This document shows positions 36,905-45,223 of a stretch of DNA of 64,000 nucleotides, piece after piece. Position 1 is the stretch's first letter; the number at the start of each line of letters is the position of its first letter. The notes beneath the pieces are model-generated. The model was not told the origin of the DNA and did not search any database. It saw only the letters and a program-made list of their open reading frames with translations. The DNA comes from Roseivivax sp. GX 12232. Its GTDB lineage: Bacteria > Pseudomonadota > Alphaproteobacteria > Rhodobacterales > Rhodobacteraceae. The position numbers and the translations under genes are program-made. The DNA is taken from the NCBI RefSeq assembly GCF_021272185.1, contig NZ_JAJSEC010000002.1, positions 124,001 to 188,000 on the forward strand. The letters are read 5' to 3'.

Positions 36905-38725
36905 ATGGCACAGGCACCGCTTCTCCAGCTCTCCGACATCTCGCTGACCTACGGGGGCGAGCCCGTCTTCGCCGATCTCAACCTCGTCGTGCAGCCCGGC
37001 GACCGGGTGGCGCTGGTGGGGCGCAACGGCTCGGGCAAATCCACCCTGATGAAGGTCATGGCCGATCTCGTGGAGGCCGACGAGGGCCTGCGCGTCGTGC
37101 CGCCCGGCACCTCGGTGGGCTACATGGAGCAGGAGCCCGACCTCTCGGGCTACGAGACCCTGGGCGAGTTTGCCGCCTCCGAGCTCGGCCCCGCCGAGAT
37201 GTACCGCGTCGAGGCCGCCGCCGAAGGGCTGAAGTTCGACCCTGCGCGCCCCGTGGCCACCGCCTCGGGCGGCGAGAAGCGCCGCGCGGCGCTGGCCAAG
37301 CTCATGGCCGAGGACCCCGAGCTGCTGCTTCTCGACGAGCCGACCAACCACCTCGACATCGAGGCCATCGGCTGGCTCGAACGCGAGCTGAAGTCCACCC
37401 GCAAGGCCTTCGTGCTGATCAGCCACGACCGCCGCTTCCTGTCGGAGCTGACCCGCGCGACGCTCTGGATCGACCGGGGCGCGGTGCGCCGCCAGGAAGA
37501 GGGCTTCGCCTCCTTCGAGGCCTGGCGCGACAAGGTCTGGGAAGAAGAGGACCAGCAGCGCCACAAGATGGATCGCAAGATCAAGGCCGAGGCCCGTTGG
37601 GCGGTCGAGGGCATCTCGGCGCGGCGCAAGCGCAACCAGGGCCGGGTGCGGGCGCTGCAGGACCTGCGCCAGGAGCGCGCCGCGATGATCCGCCGCCAGG
37701 GCACCGCGGCCATGGACCTCGCCTCCGGGCCCGCCTCGGGCAAGAAGGTGATCGAGGCCGAGGCACTGACCAAGGGCTTCGACGGCAAGCGCATCGTCTC
37801 GGACTTCTCGATCAAGATCGAACGCGGCGACCGGGTGGCCTTCGTGGGCCCGAACGGCGTCGGCAAGACCACCCTCATTCGCATGCTCACCGGTGAGGAA
37901 GAGCCCGACGCGGGCGCGGTCAAGCTCGGCACCAACCTGGTGCCCGCGGTCTTCGACCAGAGCCGCGCGCGGCTCGCCCCGGAGATGAGCCTCTGGGAGA
38001 ACCTGACCGGCGATCCCGAGATGCGGGTCTCGGGCAAGGCCGACCAGATCCTGGTGCGCGGCGAGCCCAAGCACGTGGTGGGCTACCTCAAGGAGTTCCT
38101 CTTCGACGAACGCCGGGTGCGCGCGCCGGTGCGCTCGCTCTCGGGCGGGGAGAAGGCGCGGCTCCTGCTCGCCAAGATCATGGCGCGGGAATCGAACCTG
38201 CTGGTTCTCGACGAGCCGACCAACGATCTCGACGTCGAGACGCTGGACCTCTTGCAGGACCTGCTTGGCGACTACCAGGGCACGGTGCTCCTGGTCAGCC
38301 ACGACCGCGACTTCCTCGACCGCGTGGCGACCACCACCGTGGCCATGGAGGGCGACGGCCGGGCGACGCTTTATGCCGGGGGCTGGTCGGACTACCAGAG
38401 CCAGCGCCCGAAGGCGCGCGGTGCCGCCGAGACCGCGAAGCCCGCGCCCCAGAAGGACAGCGCGGCCAAGCCCAAGCCCAAGGGGTCGGCGAAACCCAAG
38501 GGGCTGAGCTTTTCCGAGAAGCACCGGCTCGAGGAGCTGCCCGCCGAGATCGAGCGGCTCGAGGCCGAGATCGCCAAGCTCAACGAGCTTCTGACCGATC
38601 CCGAGCTCTATTCCCGCGAGCCGGTGAAGTTCCGCAAGGCGACCGAGGCGCTGGCCGAGCGCCAGGACCGGCTCTCGGGCGTCGAGGAGGAATGGCTGAC
38701 CCTGGAAGAGAAGGCCGGCGGCTGA
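36905..38725 (+). CDS. ABC-F family ATPase (Uup-like)
   Basis: Cytosolic ribosome-associated ABC-F ATPase of 606 residues with no membrane domain. Seen: two nucleotide-binding domains, Walker A GRNGSGKST at 39-47 and GPNGVGKTT at 315-323; signatures ASGGEKRRAAL and LSGGEKARLLL; Walker B regions LLLLDEPTNHLDIEA and LLVLDEPTNDLDVET. The inter-domain linker is the charged helix with QRHKMDRKIKAEARW. The C-terminus has a Lys/Pro/Ala-rich linker and then a coiled coil (about 535-600), as in Uup, which binds DNA or ribosomes. Start at 36905 fits homologs. Precise member uncertain. Confidence 0.92.
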   Translation: MAQAPLLQLSDISLTYGGEPVFADLNLVVQPGDRVALVGRNGSGKSTLMKVMADLVEADEGLRVVPPGTSVGYMEQEPDLSGYETLGEFAASELGPAEMYRVEAAAEGLKFDPARPVATASGGEKRRAALAKLMAEDPELLLLDEPTNHLDIEAIGWLERELKSTRKAFVLISHDRRFLSELTRATLWIDRGAVRRQEEGFASFEAWRDKVWEEEDQQRHKMDRKIKAEARWAVEGISARRKRNQGRVRALQDLRQERAAMIRRQGTAAMDLASGPASGKKVIEAEALTKGFDGKRIVSDFSIKIERGDRVAFVGPNGVGKTTLIRMLTGEEEPDAGAVKLGTNLVPAVFDQSRARLAPEMSLWENLTGDPEMRVSGKADQILVRGEPKHVVGYLKEFLFDERRVRAPVRSLSGGEKARLLLAKIMARESNLLVLDEPTNDLDVETLDLLQDLLGDYQGTVLLVSHDRDFLDRVATTTVAMEGDGRATLYAGGWSDYQSQRPKARGAAETAKPAPQKDSAAKPKPKGSAKPKGLSFSEKHRLEELPAEIERLEAEIAKLNELLTDPELYSREPVKFRKATEALAERQDRLSGVEEEWLTLEEKAGG

Positions 38726-38742
38726 TCCCGGGCCCGCGCGGC

Positions 38743-39816
38743 TTACCGCGCGTAGCCCAGCCGCCGCGCGGCGACCATCAGGACGCCCACGGTCATCAGG
38801 ATCCTGAGCACGTGAAACAGGCTCACGAGCGCGGGATTGACCGCCAGAGAAAGCGCGATCAGCGACATCTCGGTGACCCCGCCCGGGGCGAAGCTGAGGA
38901 TCAGCTGCATGACCTCCATGCCGGTCACCCGCGCCAGCAGGACCGACAGCGCCGCGCCGAGCCCCAGCATGAACAGCACCGAGAGGATCGACAGCACGAT
39001 CCCCTTGCGCACATGCGCCGCGGTGATGCCGAGAAACCGCAGGCCGAGGCTCGTGCCGACCACCACCTGCGCCACGGCGATGGGCCAGAAGGGCAGGTGC
39101 AGCTCGATCAGCCCGGCGAGGCTCAGGACCGCGGTGATCAGGAGCGGGCCGATGATATGGCCCGCGGGGATCTTCACCACCCGCGCCAGCGCCAGGCCCG
39201 CCGCGGCCGCGGCGCCCATCAGGACGAAATCCTTGAGCTGCGGCGGCACGCCGCCGTTCATCGAGACGCCCGCCGCGCTGCCCACCGGCGCGCCGATCCA
39301 GATCGAGATCGCCGCCGGCACCAGGGTCACCACCATGATGATCCGCAGGAACTGCTGCAGCGTCAGGATGCGCACATCCGCGCCCGAGCTCTCGCCAAGC
39401 GCGATCGATTCCAGTAGCCCCCCGGGCGTGCCCGAGAAGAAGGCCGTCGCCCGGTCGTAGCCGCCGAGGCGCCGGAAGATCAGCGTGTTGCCGGCGTGGG
39501 CGACCACGGTGAAGACCAGGATCGCCACCAGCGCCACCGGCACCGCGCGCAGGTCGCGCAGCAGCTCGGGCCCGGCCTGGGTGCCGATCATCACGCCGAT
39601 CAGCGCGATGAAGGTGATCCGCAGCCGGTTGGGAAAGACATAGGATTTCAGCGCCCCGTCCTGGAACAGGAGCACCGCCAGCGCCGAGGCCGCCAGCGAG
39701 CCGATCATCCAGGGCATCGGCACATGCGCCCAGGCCGCCAGCGCGCCGCCAAGCGTGCCCGCCAGGAGCAGAAGCGCGGTCAGACGCAGGGTGCGGGCAT
39801 CGGGACGGGGGAGCAT
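38743..39816 (-). CDS. AbrB family membrane protein (COG3180)
   Basis: 357-residue polytopic inner-membrane protein with about ten helices in two homologous halves. Seen: the duplicated AbrB duplication hallmark, first as AWAHVPMPWMIGSLAASALAV near the N-terminus and again as VKIPAGHIIGPLLITAVLSLAG in the second half, plus FFSGTPGGLLESIALGE and LSFAPGGVTEMSLIALSL. The family is sometimes called a putative ammonia monooxygenase or a regulator, names that are not supported; transport of a small substrate is plausible. Convergent with the ABC-F gene, divergent from the deacetylase gene. Confidence 0.85.
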   Translation of the reverse strand: MLPRPDARTLRLTALLLLAGTLGGALAAWAHVPMPWMIGSLAASALAVLLFQDGALKSYVFPNRLRITFIALIGVMIGTQAGPELLRDLRAVPVALVAILVFTVVAHAGNTLIFRRLGGYDRATAFFSGTPGGLLESIALGESSGADVRILTLQQFLRIIMVVTLVPAAISIWIGAPVGSAAGVSMNGGVPPQLKDFVLMGAAAAAGLALARVVKIPAGHIIGPLLITAVLSLAGLIELHLPFWPIAVAQVVVGTSLGLRFLGITAAHVRKGIVLSILSVLFMLGLGAALSVLLARVTGMEVMQLILSFAPGGVTEMSLIALSLAVNPALVSLFHVLRILMTVGVLMVAARRLGYAR

Positions 39817-39904
39817 GCCCCGGGCTTATGCCCGTTTCGCGGGAGCCGCAAGTGAGCCTCGCCAAGGGCTTGGCGCGGGGCCTGGGCGGCTTAGCTCCCG
39901 GCCC

Positions 39905-41005
39905 ATGACAGGGGCGCTTTTCATCGGGTCGAACATTTACCGGGGCTCGCGGTACGGGCGGCTGCACCCGCTCTCGATCGAGCGGGTGCCGGCGGTGATC
40001 GACCTTTGCCGGGCGCTCGGCTGGCTGCCCGAGGCTGAGTATCGCGTGAGCCCGCGCGCCAAGCCCGCCGCGCTCACCGGCTTTCACACCGAGGACTACG
40101 TGGCGGCGCTGGCCCGCGCCGAGGCCGCCCAGGCGGTCAGCGGTGAGGACCAGCGGCGCCACGGGCTCGGGACGCTCTCGAACCCGGTCTTCCCCGAGAT
40201 GTATCGCCGCCCCGCCACGGCAGTGGGCGGCGGCATGCTTGCTGCCGAGCTCGTGGCCGGGGGCGGGGTGGTGCACAACCCCGGCGGCGGCACGCATCAC
40301 GGCTTTCCCGATCACGCGGCGGGCTTCTGCTATCTCAACGAGCCGGTGCTGACGATCCGGCGGCTGCTCGACATGGGGCTGAGCCGTGTGGCCTATGTCG
40401 ACATCGACGCCCATCACGGCGACGGGGTCGAGGCGGCCTTCGCGGGCTCCGAGGCGGTGCGGCTGTTCTCCTGTCACGAAGAGGGTCGCTGGCCCTTCAC
40501 CGGCGCGCTCGAGGATGACGCCGGGGGCGCGGCCTTCAACCTGCCCTTGCCGCGCGGGGCGCATGACGGCGACTTCCGGCTGTTCCTCGAGGAGGTGGTC
40601 CTGCCCGGCGTCGAAGCCTTCCGGCCCGACGCGATCTACCTGCAATGCGGGGCGGATGCGGTGCTCGAAGACCCGCTGTCGCGGCTTGGGCTGTCGAACA
40701 ACGCGCATTTTGCGGCGGCGGCGGCGCTGCGCGGGCTCTCGCCCCGGCTGATCGTCTCGGGCGGGGGCGGCTACAACCCCTGGACCGTGGCGCGGCTCTG
40801 GAGCGGGATCTGGGCGACGCTCTCGGGCCGCGAGATCCCCGAGGCGCTGCCGCCCGCCGCCCGGGGCGTGCTTGAGGCTTTACGCTGGTCGCGCCGGGGG
40901 CGGCCGGGGGAGACGCTGCTGTCCACCCTGCGCGACGCGCCCAGGGACGGCGCCGCGAGCGCCGACGTGCGGGCGCGGGTGGCAGTGCTGAAGGGGCGGA
41001 TTTGA
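39905..41005 (+). CDS. Histone-deacetylase-fold amidohydrolase (AcuC/APAH-like)
   Basis: Zinc-dependent deacetylase-fold protein of 366 residues. Seen: tandem His131-His132 in GGGTHHGFPDHAAGFCYLNE, the Zn ligands in YVDIDAHHGDGVE (Asp168, His170), QCGADAVLEDPL with the third Asp ligand, and LIVSGGGGYNPWTVAR. All catalytic positions are present. Bacterial members act on acetyl-polyamines, acetoin utilisation proteins or acetyl-lysine; the substrate cannot be decided. The start at 39905 is the first ATG consistent with homologs. It stands alone; no acuA or acuB beside it. Confidence 0.88.
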   Translation: MTGALFIGSNIYRGSRYGRLHPLSIERVPAVIDLCRALGWLPEAEYRVSPRAKPAALTGFHTEDYVAALARAEAAQAVSGEDQRRHGLGTLSNPVFPEMYRRPATAVGGGMLAAELVAGGGVVHNPGGGTHHGFPDHAAGFCYLNEPVLTIRRLLDMGLSRVAYVDIDAHHGDGVEAAFAGSEAVRLFSCHEEGRWPFTGALEDDAGGAAFNLPLPRGAHDGDFRLFLEEVVLPGVEAFRPDAIYLQCGADAVLEDPLSRLGLSNNAHFAAAAALRGLSPRLIVSGGGGYNPWTVARLWSGIWATLSGREIPEALPPAARGVLEALRWSRRGRPGETLLSTLRDAPRDGAASADVRARVAVLKGRI

Positions 41006-41475
41006 GGGGGTTTTGGTGTGCTCGCGCTACGTCCATAGCCCGTGCTACCTGCGCCCGAAAAGCACCGAAGGTGCCGGGCGCGCGCCGGACCGGCCCGATG
41101 GGCCGGCGCTTCTTGGGATGGCGCGCATAGTTCTTCGCTAGCCCTGACCATTTTGGGAAAAAGCGCCTCGCTCAGAGGTCGGCAGCGCCGGCCCCCGGTC
41201 CGGTGCGCGCCCTCTGGTGTGCGGGGTGAGAGGGAGGCGGGTGCGGGTGTCGGCGGTGCGCTGTTGGGCTTCGACGGTGGGCTGACGGGGGCGGCAGGGA
41301 AACGTCACGCCCGCAAGCTGCGTGCTTGGGCCTGATGTCTATTGCGGTGAGGCTTAGCACCAAGCTTCCTTGCACCACAGCCGCTCAGATCACCCCGTCA
41401 GACAGGCCAAACCTCTCGGCGCCACCCCACCGCCCGAGGCCCATACGCCCCAATCACACCCATGTCGGAAAATCT
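41006..41475. other. Non-coding stretch with a family A repeat
   Basis: 470 bases between the deacetylase gene and tRNA-Gly with no supportable gene. Contains the third family A palindromic repeat (41051-41216) and otherwise GC-rich unremarkable sequence. Confidence 0.7.
41051..41216. repeat. Family A intergenic palindromic repeat, copy 3
   Basis: Starts GCGCCCGAAAAGCACCG and ends GCGCCCTCTG. Same orientation and arms as copies 1 and 2 about 27 kb away. The centre is slightly altered to TTTTGGGAAAAAGCGCCTC. Confidence 0.8.
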
Positions 41476-41549
41476 TGGAGCGGGTGAAGGGAATCGAACC
41501 CTCGTCGTCAGCTTGGGAAGCTGCTGCTCTACCATTGAGCTACACCCGC
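41476..41549 (-). tRNA. tRNA-Gly (anticodon CCC)
   Basis: Complete 74-base cloverleaf on the minus strand: acceptor GCGGGTG/CACCCGC, D-arm GCTC...GAGC, anticodon loop TTCCCAA giving CCC, T-arm GAGGGTTCGATTCCCTT, discriminator T and an encoded CCA. Decodes GGG. Confidence 0.95.
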
Positions 41550-41721
41550 ATGCGGAGCCATCTAGCACCGCCCGCGGACCACGTTCAAGCGCCTTTGCAC
41601 GCCCCTTGTGCGCGGATGTTGCAAAGAGGCGCAGAGACGTGACTTGCGTGAAACGCCGCTCCGGGGCATGATCTAAACCAATCGGTTCAGTTTCTGACCT
41701 GCGCAGCGAAGGAGGCCTGCC

Positions 41722-41925
41722 ATGTCGTATATCGCAATGCCCCAGGGCCGCGTTCTGCCCAGGCTCTCGCGTCGGGATTTCACCCTCTGCAAGGCGGCGG
41801 TGCTGGTGGCGCTGATCGCGCTCGGGCATATGACCGGCCACCTCGAGGCCGCCGAAGCCGGCGAGGGCCTCAAGGCCTTCAAGACCGCCTTCTGCGACAA
41901 TGTTGCCGGAATCGGCGAGGCCTGA
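41722..41925 (+). CDS. Small membrane-anchored hypothetical protein, 67 aa
   Basis: 67-residue protein with one hydrophobic segment at about residues 23-39 (CKAAVLVALIALGHM) after a basic N-terminus (RVLPRLSRRDFTLC), so probably a single-span inner-membrane protein. The C-terminal part is short and polar. Translation is supported by a near-perfect Shine-Dalgarno GAAGGAGG six bases before the ATG. No family is recognised. It runs convergent to the response regulator gene, whose stop is 17 bases away; it has no other partners. Confidence 0.65.
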   Translation: MSYIAMPQGRVLPRLSRRDFTLCKAAVLVALIALGHMTGHLEAAEAGEGLKAFKTAFCDNVAGIGEA

Positions 41926-41942
41926 CCGGCAAGGCCTGAGCC

Positions 41943-42587
41943 TCAGACGTTCACCCCGGTGCCCTGCAGGACCCCGTGCTCGAGCGCGTAGCGCGTGAGG
42001 CCGGCGGTCGAGGAAATCCCCAGCTTGCGCTTGATGTTCTTGCGGTGGGTCTCGACCGTGCGCACCGAAATGTCGAGCGCCAGCGCCACTTCCTTGTTCG
42101 ACTTGCCCTGGGCGAGCTGCAGCAGGATCGTCTGCTCGCGGTTCGTGAGCTGCTCGCGGCCCTGGCTGCCGACAGGCGCGATGGCGCCCTCGGCGCCGAC
42201 GCAGAGATAGCGCTCGCCCGCCTGCACCCGGTCGATGGCGGTCTTGATCTCCTCGGTGGAGACATCCTTCAGCACGTAGCCCATGGCGCCGTGCCCCAGC
42301 GCCGTGCGGATGTATTCCGGGCTGTCGTGCATCGACAGGATCAGGATCCGCGTCTCCGGGCGCTTCTCCAGCACCATCTCGGTAGCCGAGAGCCCCGAGA
42401 GCCCGGGCATGTTGAGATCCATCAGGATCACGTCGGGGGCCAGCTCCTCGAGCCGGGCGATCATCGCCCCTGCGTCCGAAAGCGTGGCCAGCACGGAGAT
42501 GTCGTCATAGGTCTCGAGGATCGCGGTGATCCCCTCGGCGACCATCGGATGGTCGTCGACCACCACGACGCGGGTCGGAGCGCTCAT
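41943..42587 (-). CDS. Two-component response regulator, NarL/FixJ family
   Basis: 214-residue transcription regulator. Seen: a receiver domain (residues about 6-120) with the acidic pair Asp11-Asp12, phospho-acceptor Asp57 in VILMDLNMPG and Lys in LKDVSTEEI; then a LuxR-type helix-turn-helix from about 148 with LTNREQTILLQLAQGKSNKEVALALDIS and RTVETHRKNIKRKLG. It is coupled by ATGA to the histidine kinase gene upstream, so the two form a cognate pair. Target genes unknown. Confidence 0.93.
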   Translation of the reverse strand: MSAPTRVVVVDDHPMVAEGITAILETYDDISVLATLSDAGAMIARLEELAPDVILMDLNMPGLSGLSATEMVLEKRPETRILILSMHDSPEYIRTALGHGAMGYVLKDVSTEEIKTAIDRVQAGERYLCVGAEGAIAPVGSQGREQLTNREQTILLQLAQGKSNKEVALALDISVRTVETHRKNIKRKLGISSTAGLTRYALEHGVLQGTGVNV

Positions 42588-44029
42588 GCCTGCTTCCTTT
42601 CCTGCGCGGTCTGATCGTTGCTGTCCTCGGGCGGCAGCAGGTGGGTCAGCGGCACCTGCGCCTCGATCACCGTGCCGGTCTTGGCCGACATGACGCGCAG
42701 CGTGCCGCCGAGGTGGTCCATGCGCTCCTGCATGTTGCGCAGCCCGATGCCGCGGGCGCCCGGGGCCTCGCCGGTCTCGGCGTTGCCCGCCGCCGCCAGC
42801 CCCCGGCCATTGTCGGAGATCCGCAGCGTCGCGCCGCGGGTATGGCCGCGCAGGTCGATCTCGACCCGGGTGGCGCCGGAATGGCGCTCGACATTGGTCA
42901 GCGCCTCCTGGGCGATGCGGTAAAGCGCGATCTTGGCGTCCTGGTCGAGCCGGTTGCGGAAGACCACCGTGTCGAACATCACGTCGAGCCCGGTGCGGCT
43001 GCGGAAATCCTCGCAGAGCGCCTTGATCGCGGGGCCGAGGCCCAGGTCATCGAGCACCCCGGGCCGCAGGTCGCGGCTGATCCGGCGCACCTCCTGGATG
43101 GCGCCGGCCAGGTGCTCCACCCCGCGCTCCAGCGTCTCGCTGGCGCGGGCGTCGCCGGTCTCGACCCGCCGGCGGGCGATGTCGAGGGCGTATTTCACCC
43201 CCACGAGGATCTGGCTGATGCCGTCGTGCAGCTCGCGGGCGACGCGGCCGCGCTCGTCCTCCTGGGCGTCGAGCACCCGCTGGGTGAGCTGGCGCAGCCG
43301 GGTGTCCGCCAGCCGCCGCTCGCGCAGGTTCAGCGCCAGGCCCGAGACGAAGACCAGGAGCAGCGCCGCCAGGGTGATGCCGCCGATATAGAGGAAGGTC
43401 CGCTCGACCCGGCGCTCGACCTCGGCACGGGCGGCGGCCACGGTCTGCACCACGTCGTCGATGAAGACACCCGTGCCCACCGCCCACTGCCAGGAGGGAA
43501 AGGAGGTCACATAGGTGATCATCCGCGCCTCTTCCCCGGTCGAGGGCTTGGGCCAGAGGTATTCGTGGTAGCCCGCGCCCGAGCGCGCGATGCGGATCAG
43601 CTCGTCGGTGATCGGCGTGCCCTCGCTGTCGGTCAGCCCCGACCAGTCCTGGTTGATCATCTCGGTCTGGCGCGGCGAGACCAGGTTGGTGCCGTCGTAA
43701 TCGTAGACGAAGAAGAAGCCCTCGTCGCCGTAGATCATCGCCGCGAGGATCTGCGCCACCTGGTCGCGCGCTGCCTGGTCGTCGGGCGCCGCCGAGCCGT
43801 AGATGAAGTAGAAGCCGTTCCGCGCCTGGGTGACGTAGTTCTTCAGCTCGGCCTTCTTGGCCTCGATCAGCTGGGTCTCGAGGCTGCGGATCTCGCGGTC
43901 GGCCAGCGCCCGGGACTGATGCGCCACCAGGAGCGCGATGGCCGAGACGGCGAGGATGAGCGGCAGCGCGGCCAGAAGGAACAGCTTCTGGGTATAGCTC
44001 AGGTTCAGCCTGTCGCGCAGCGCTCTCAT
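42584..44029 (-). CDS. Cache-domain sensor histidine kinase (HisKA_3 type)
   Basis: 481-residue membrane sensor. Seen: a cytoplasmic start, transmembrane helix 1 at about 17-37, a periplasmic single-Cache sensing domain (about 41-200, with GFFFVYDYDGTNLVSPRQTEM and SFPSWQWAVGTGVFIDDV), helix 2 at 212-233, a HisKA_3 dimerisation domain with phospho-acceptor His268 in RVARELHDGISQILVG, and an HATPase domain with NVERHSGA, DNGRGL and GIGLRNMQERM. Cache domains of this type often sense small organic acids. The start MRALRDRLNLSYTQK was chosen because longer frames run into the divergent lactonase promoter. Confidence 0.9.
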   Translation of the reverse strand: MRALRDRLNLSYTQKLFLLAALPLILAVSAIALLVAHQSRALADREIRSLETQLIEAKKAELKNYVTQARNGFYFIYGSAAPDDQAARDQVAQILAAMIYGDEGFFFVYDYDGTNLVSPRQTEMINQDWSGLTDSEGTPITDELIRIARSGAGYHEYLWPKPSTGEEARMITYVTSFPSWQWAVGTGVFIDDVVQTVAAARAEVERRVERTFLYIGGITLAALLLVFVSGLALNLRERRLADTRLRQLTQRVLDAQEDERGRVARELHDGISQILVGVKYALDIARRRVETGDARASETLERGVEHLAGAIQEVRRISRDLRPGVLDDLGLGPAIKALCEDFRSRTGLDVMFDTVVFRNRLDQDAKIALYRIAQEALTNVERHSGATRVEIDLRGHTRGATLRISDNGRGLAAAGNAETGEAPGARGIGLRNMQERMDHLGGTLRVMSAKTGTVIEAQVPLTHLLPPEDSNDQTAQERKQA

Positions 44030-44159
44030 GGGCCGCTCTCCTAGCGCGGATGGCAGGCGCTTGGGAAGCGGCAAGTTGCCCCCGCTGCCCGTCATGGGGG
44101 TGGCATCGCCCCGCGGTTTCACCCAAGGTGGCGGAGCGGACAACGAGGAGAGGCCGACT

Positions 44160-44999
44160 ATGATCCTGAGCGACACGATCTGCCGACTGGGCGAGGGGCC
44201 GCTCTGGCACCCCGAGGAAGGCGCGCTCTACTGGTTCGACATTCTCGGCAAGAAGCTGTTCCGCCATGACGGGCAGCGCCAGCGCCACTGGACGTTCGAC
44301 GAGCATGTCTCGGCGGCGGGCTGGCTGGCCGAGGGGCGGCTGCTGATCGCCTCGGAAAGCCGGCTCTTCACCTTCGACACCGTGACCGAGGCCGAGGAGG
44401 AGGTGATCCCGCTCGAGGCCGACCGCCCGGAGATGCGCTCCAACGACGGCCGCGCCGACCCCTGGGGCGGCTTCTGGATCGGCACCATGCGCAAGGACGA
44501 GACCGGCGCCGAGGGGCGGATCTACCGCTACTACCAGGGCGCGCTGACGGTGCTCTATGAAGGGCTGCGCATCCCCAATGCCATCGCCTTCGCGCCCGGC
44601 GGGGCCTATGCCTATTTCACCGACACGCCGAGCCGGAAGATCCTGCGGGTGACGCTCGATGCCGATGGCTGGCCCGCCGCGGAACCCGAGCTTTTCGTCG
44701 ACCTCGGCCCCGAGGGGCTGAACCCCGACGGCGCGGTGGTCGACGCCCAGGGCAACCTCTGGAACGCGCAATGGGGCGCGGGGCGGGTGGCCTGCTACGC
44801 CCCCGACGGGCGCTTCATGACCGCCATCGGGCTCGCCGCGGGGCAGGTCAGCTGCCCGGCCTTTGGCGGCCCGGGGCTCGCGACGCTTTATGTCACCTCG
44901 GCGGCCAAGGATGCCCCCGAGGACGACCAGCTCGCGGGCATGACCTTCAACGTGCCGACCGGGTTCAAGGGGCAGGAGGCGCATCGCGTCCGTCTTTGA
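44160..44999 (+). CDS. SMP-30/gluconolactonase/LRE family protein
   Basis: 279-residue six-bladed beta-propeller metal-dependent lactonase, likely hydrolysing sugar lactones. Seen: the first metal ligand in CRLGEGPLWHPEEGALYWFDI (Glu12), RSNDGRADPWGGFWIGTM, the ligand Asn in RIPNAIAF and the Asp ligand in NPDGAVVDAQGNLW. The ATG has GAGGAGAGG upstream. It diverges from the sensor kinase gene, so it might be a target of that two-component system; this is inference. Confidence 0.88.
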   Translation: MILSDTICRLGEGPLWHPEEGALYWFDILGKKLFRHDGQRQRHWTFDEHVSAAGWLAEGRLLIASESRLFTFDTVTEAEEEVIPLEADRPEMRSNDGRADPWGGFWIGTMRKDETGAEGRIYRYYQGALTVLYEGLRIPNAIAFAPGGAYAYFTDTPSRKILRVTLDADGWPAAEPELFVDLGPEGLNPDGAVVDAQGNLWNAQWGAGRVACYAPDGRFMTAIGLAAGQVSCPAFGGPGLATLYVTSAAKDAPEDDQLAGMTFNVPTGFKGQEAHRVRL

Positions 45000-45042
45000 G
45001 GCGGGTTGGGCGCGCTTTGTTGTTTCCGTTGTGTGACCCGTT

Positions 45043-45086
45043 GCGCCCCTGACGGGGCGCCCGGGGCGAGAGGCTCTGCCTCTCGC
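45043..45086. terminator. Double hairpin between convergent genes
   Basis: Two perfect stems: GCGCCCC/GGGGCGC with loop TGAC, then GCGAGAGGC/GCCTCTCGC with loop TCT. A CCGGAGTATTTCCGG palindrome follows. The pair lies between the lactonase and the convergent GH13 gene and may end both transcripts; similar hairpin plus CCGGAGTATT units recur in intergenic regions of Rhodobacteraceae genomes. Confidence 0.55.
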
Positions 45087-45223
45087 GCTCTCCGGAGTAT
45101 TTCCGGCCCGGTCATGCTGGGGAGGGGGTTGCGCGGGGAGGCCGGTTGCGGCGCCCGGAGATGAGAGCTGGGGACCGCGCGCCTTTTTGGGCGCGCGGGG
45201 GGTAGGGTGAGGTCTCCGGGGCG

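Noticed and set aside
36833-40708. Very long minus-strand open frame over the ABC-F gene, AbrB region and deacetylase
   Set aside because: It runs through well-recognised genes in other frames and is rich in Arg, His and Gly, as expected for a GC-rich shadow frame.
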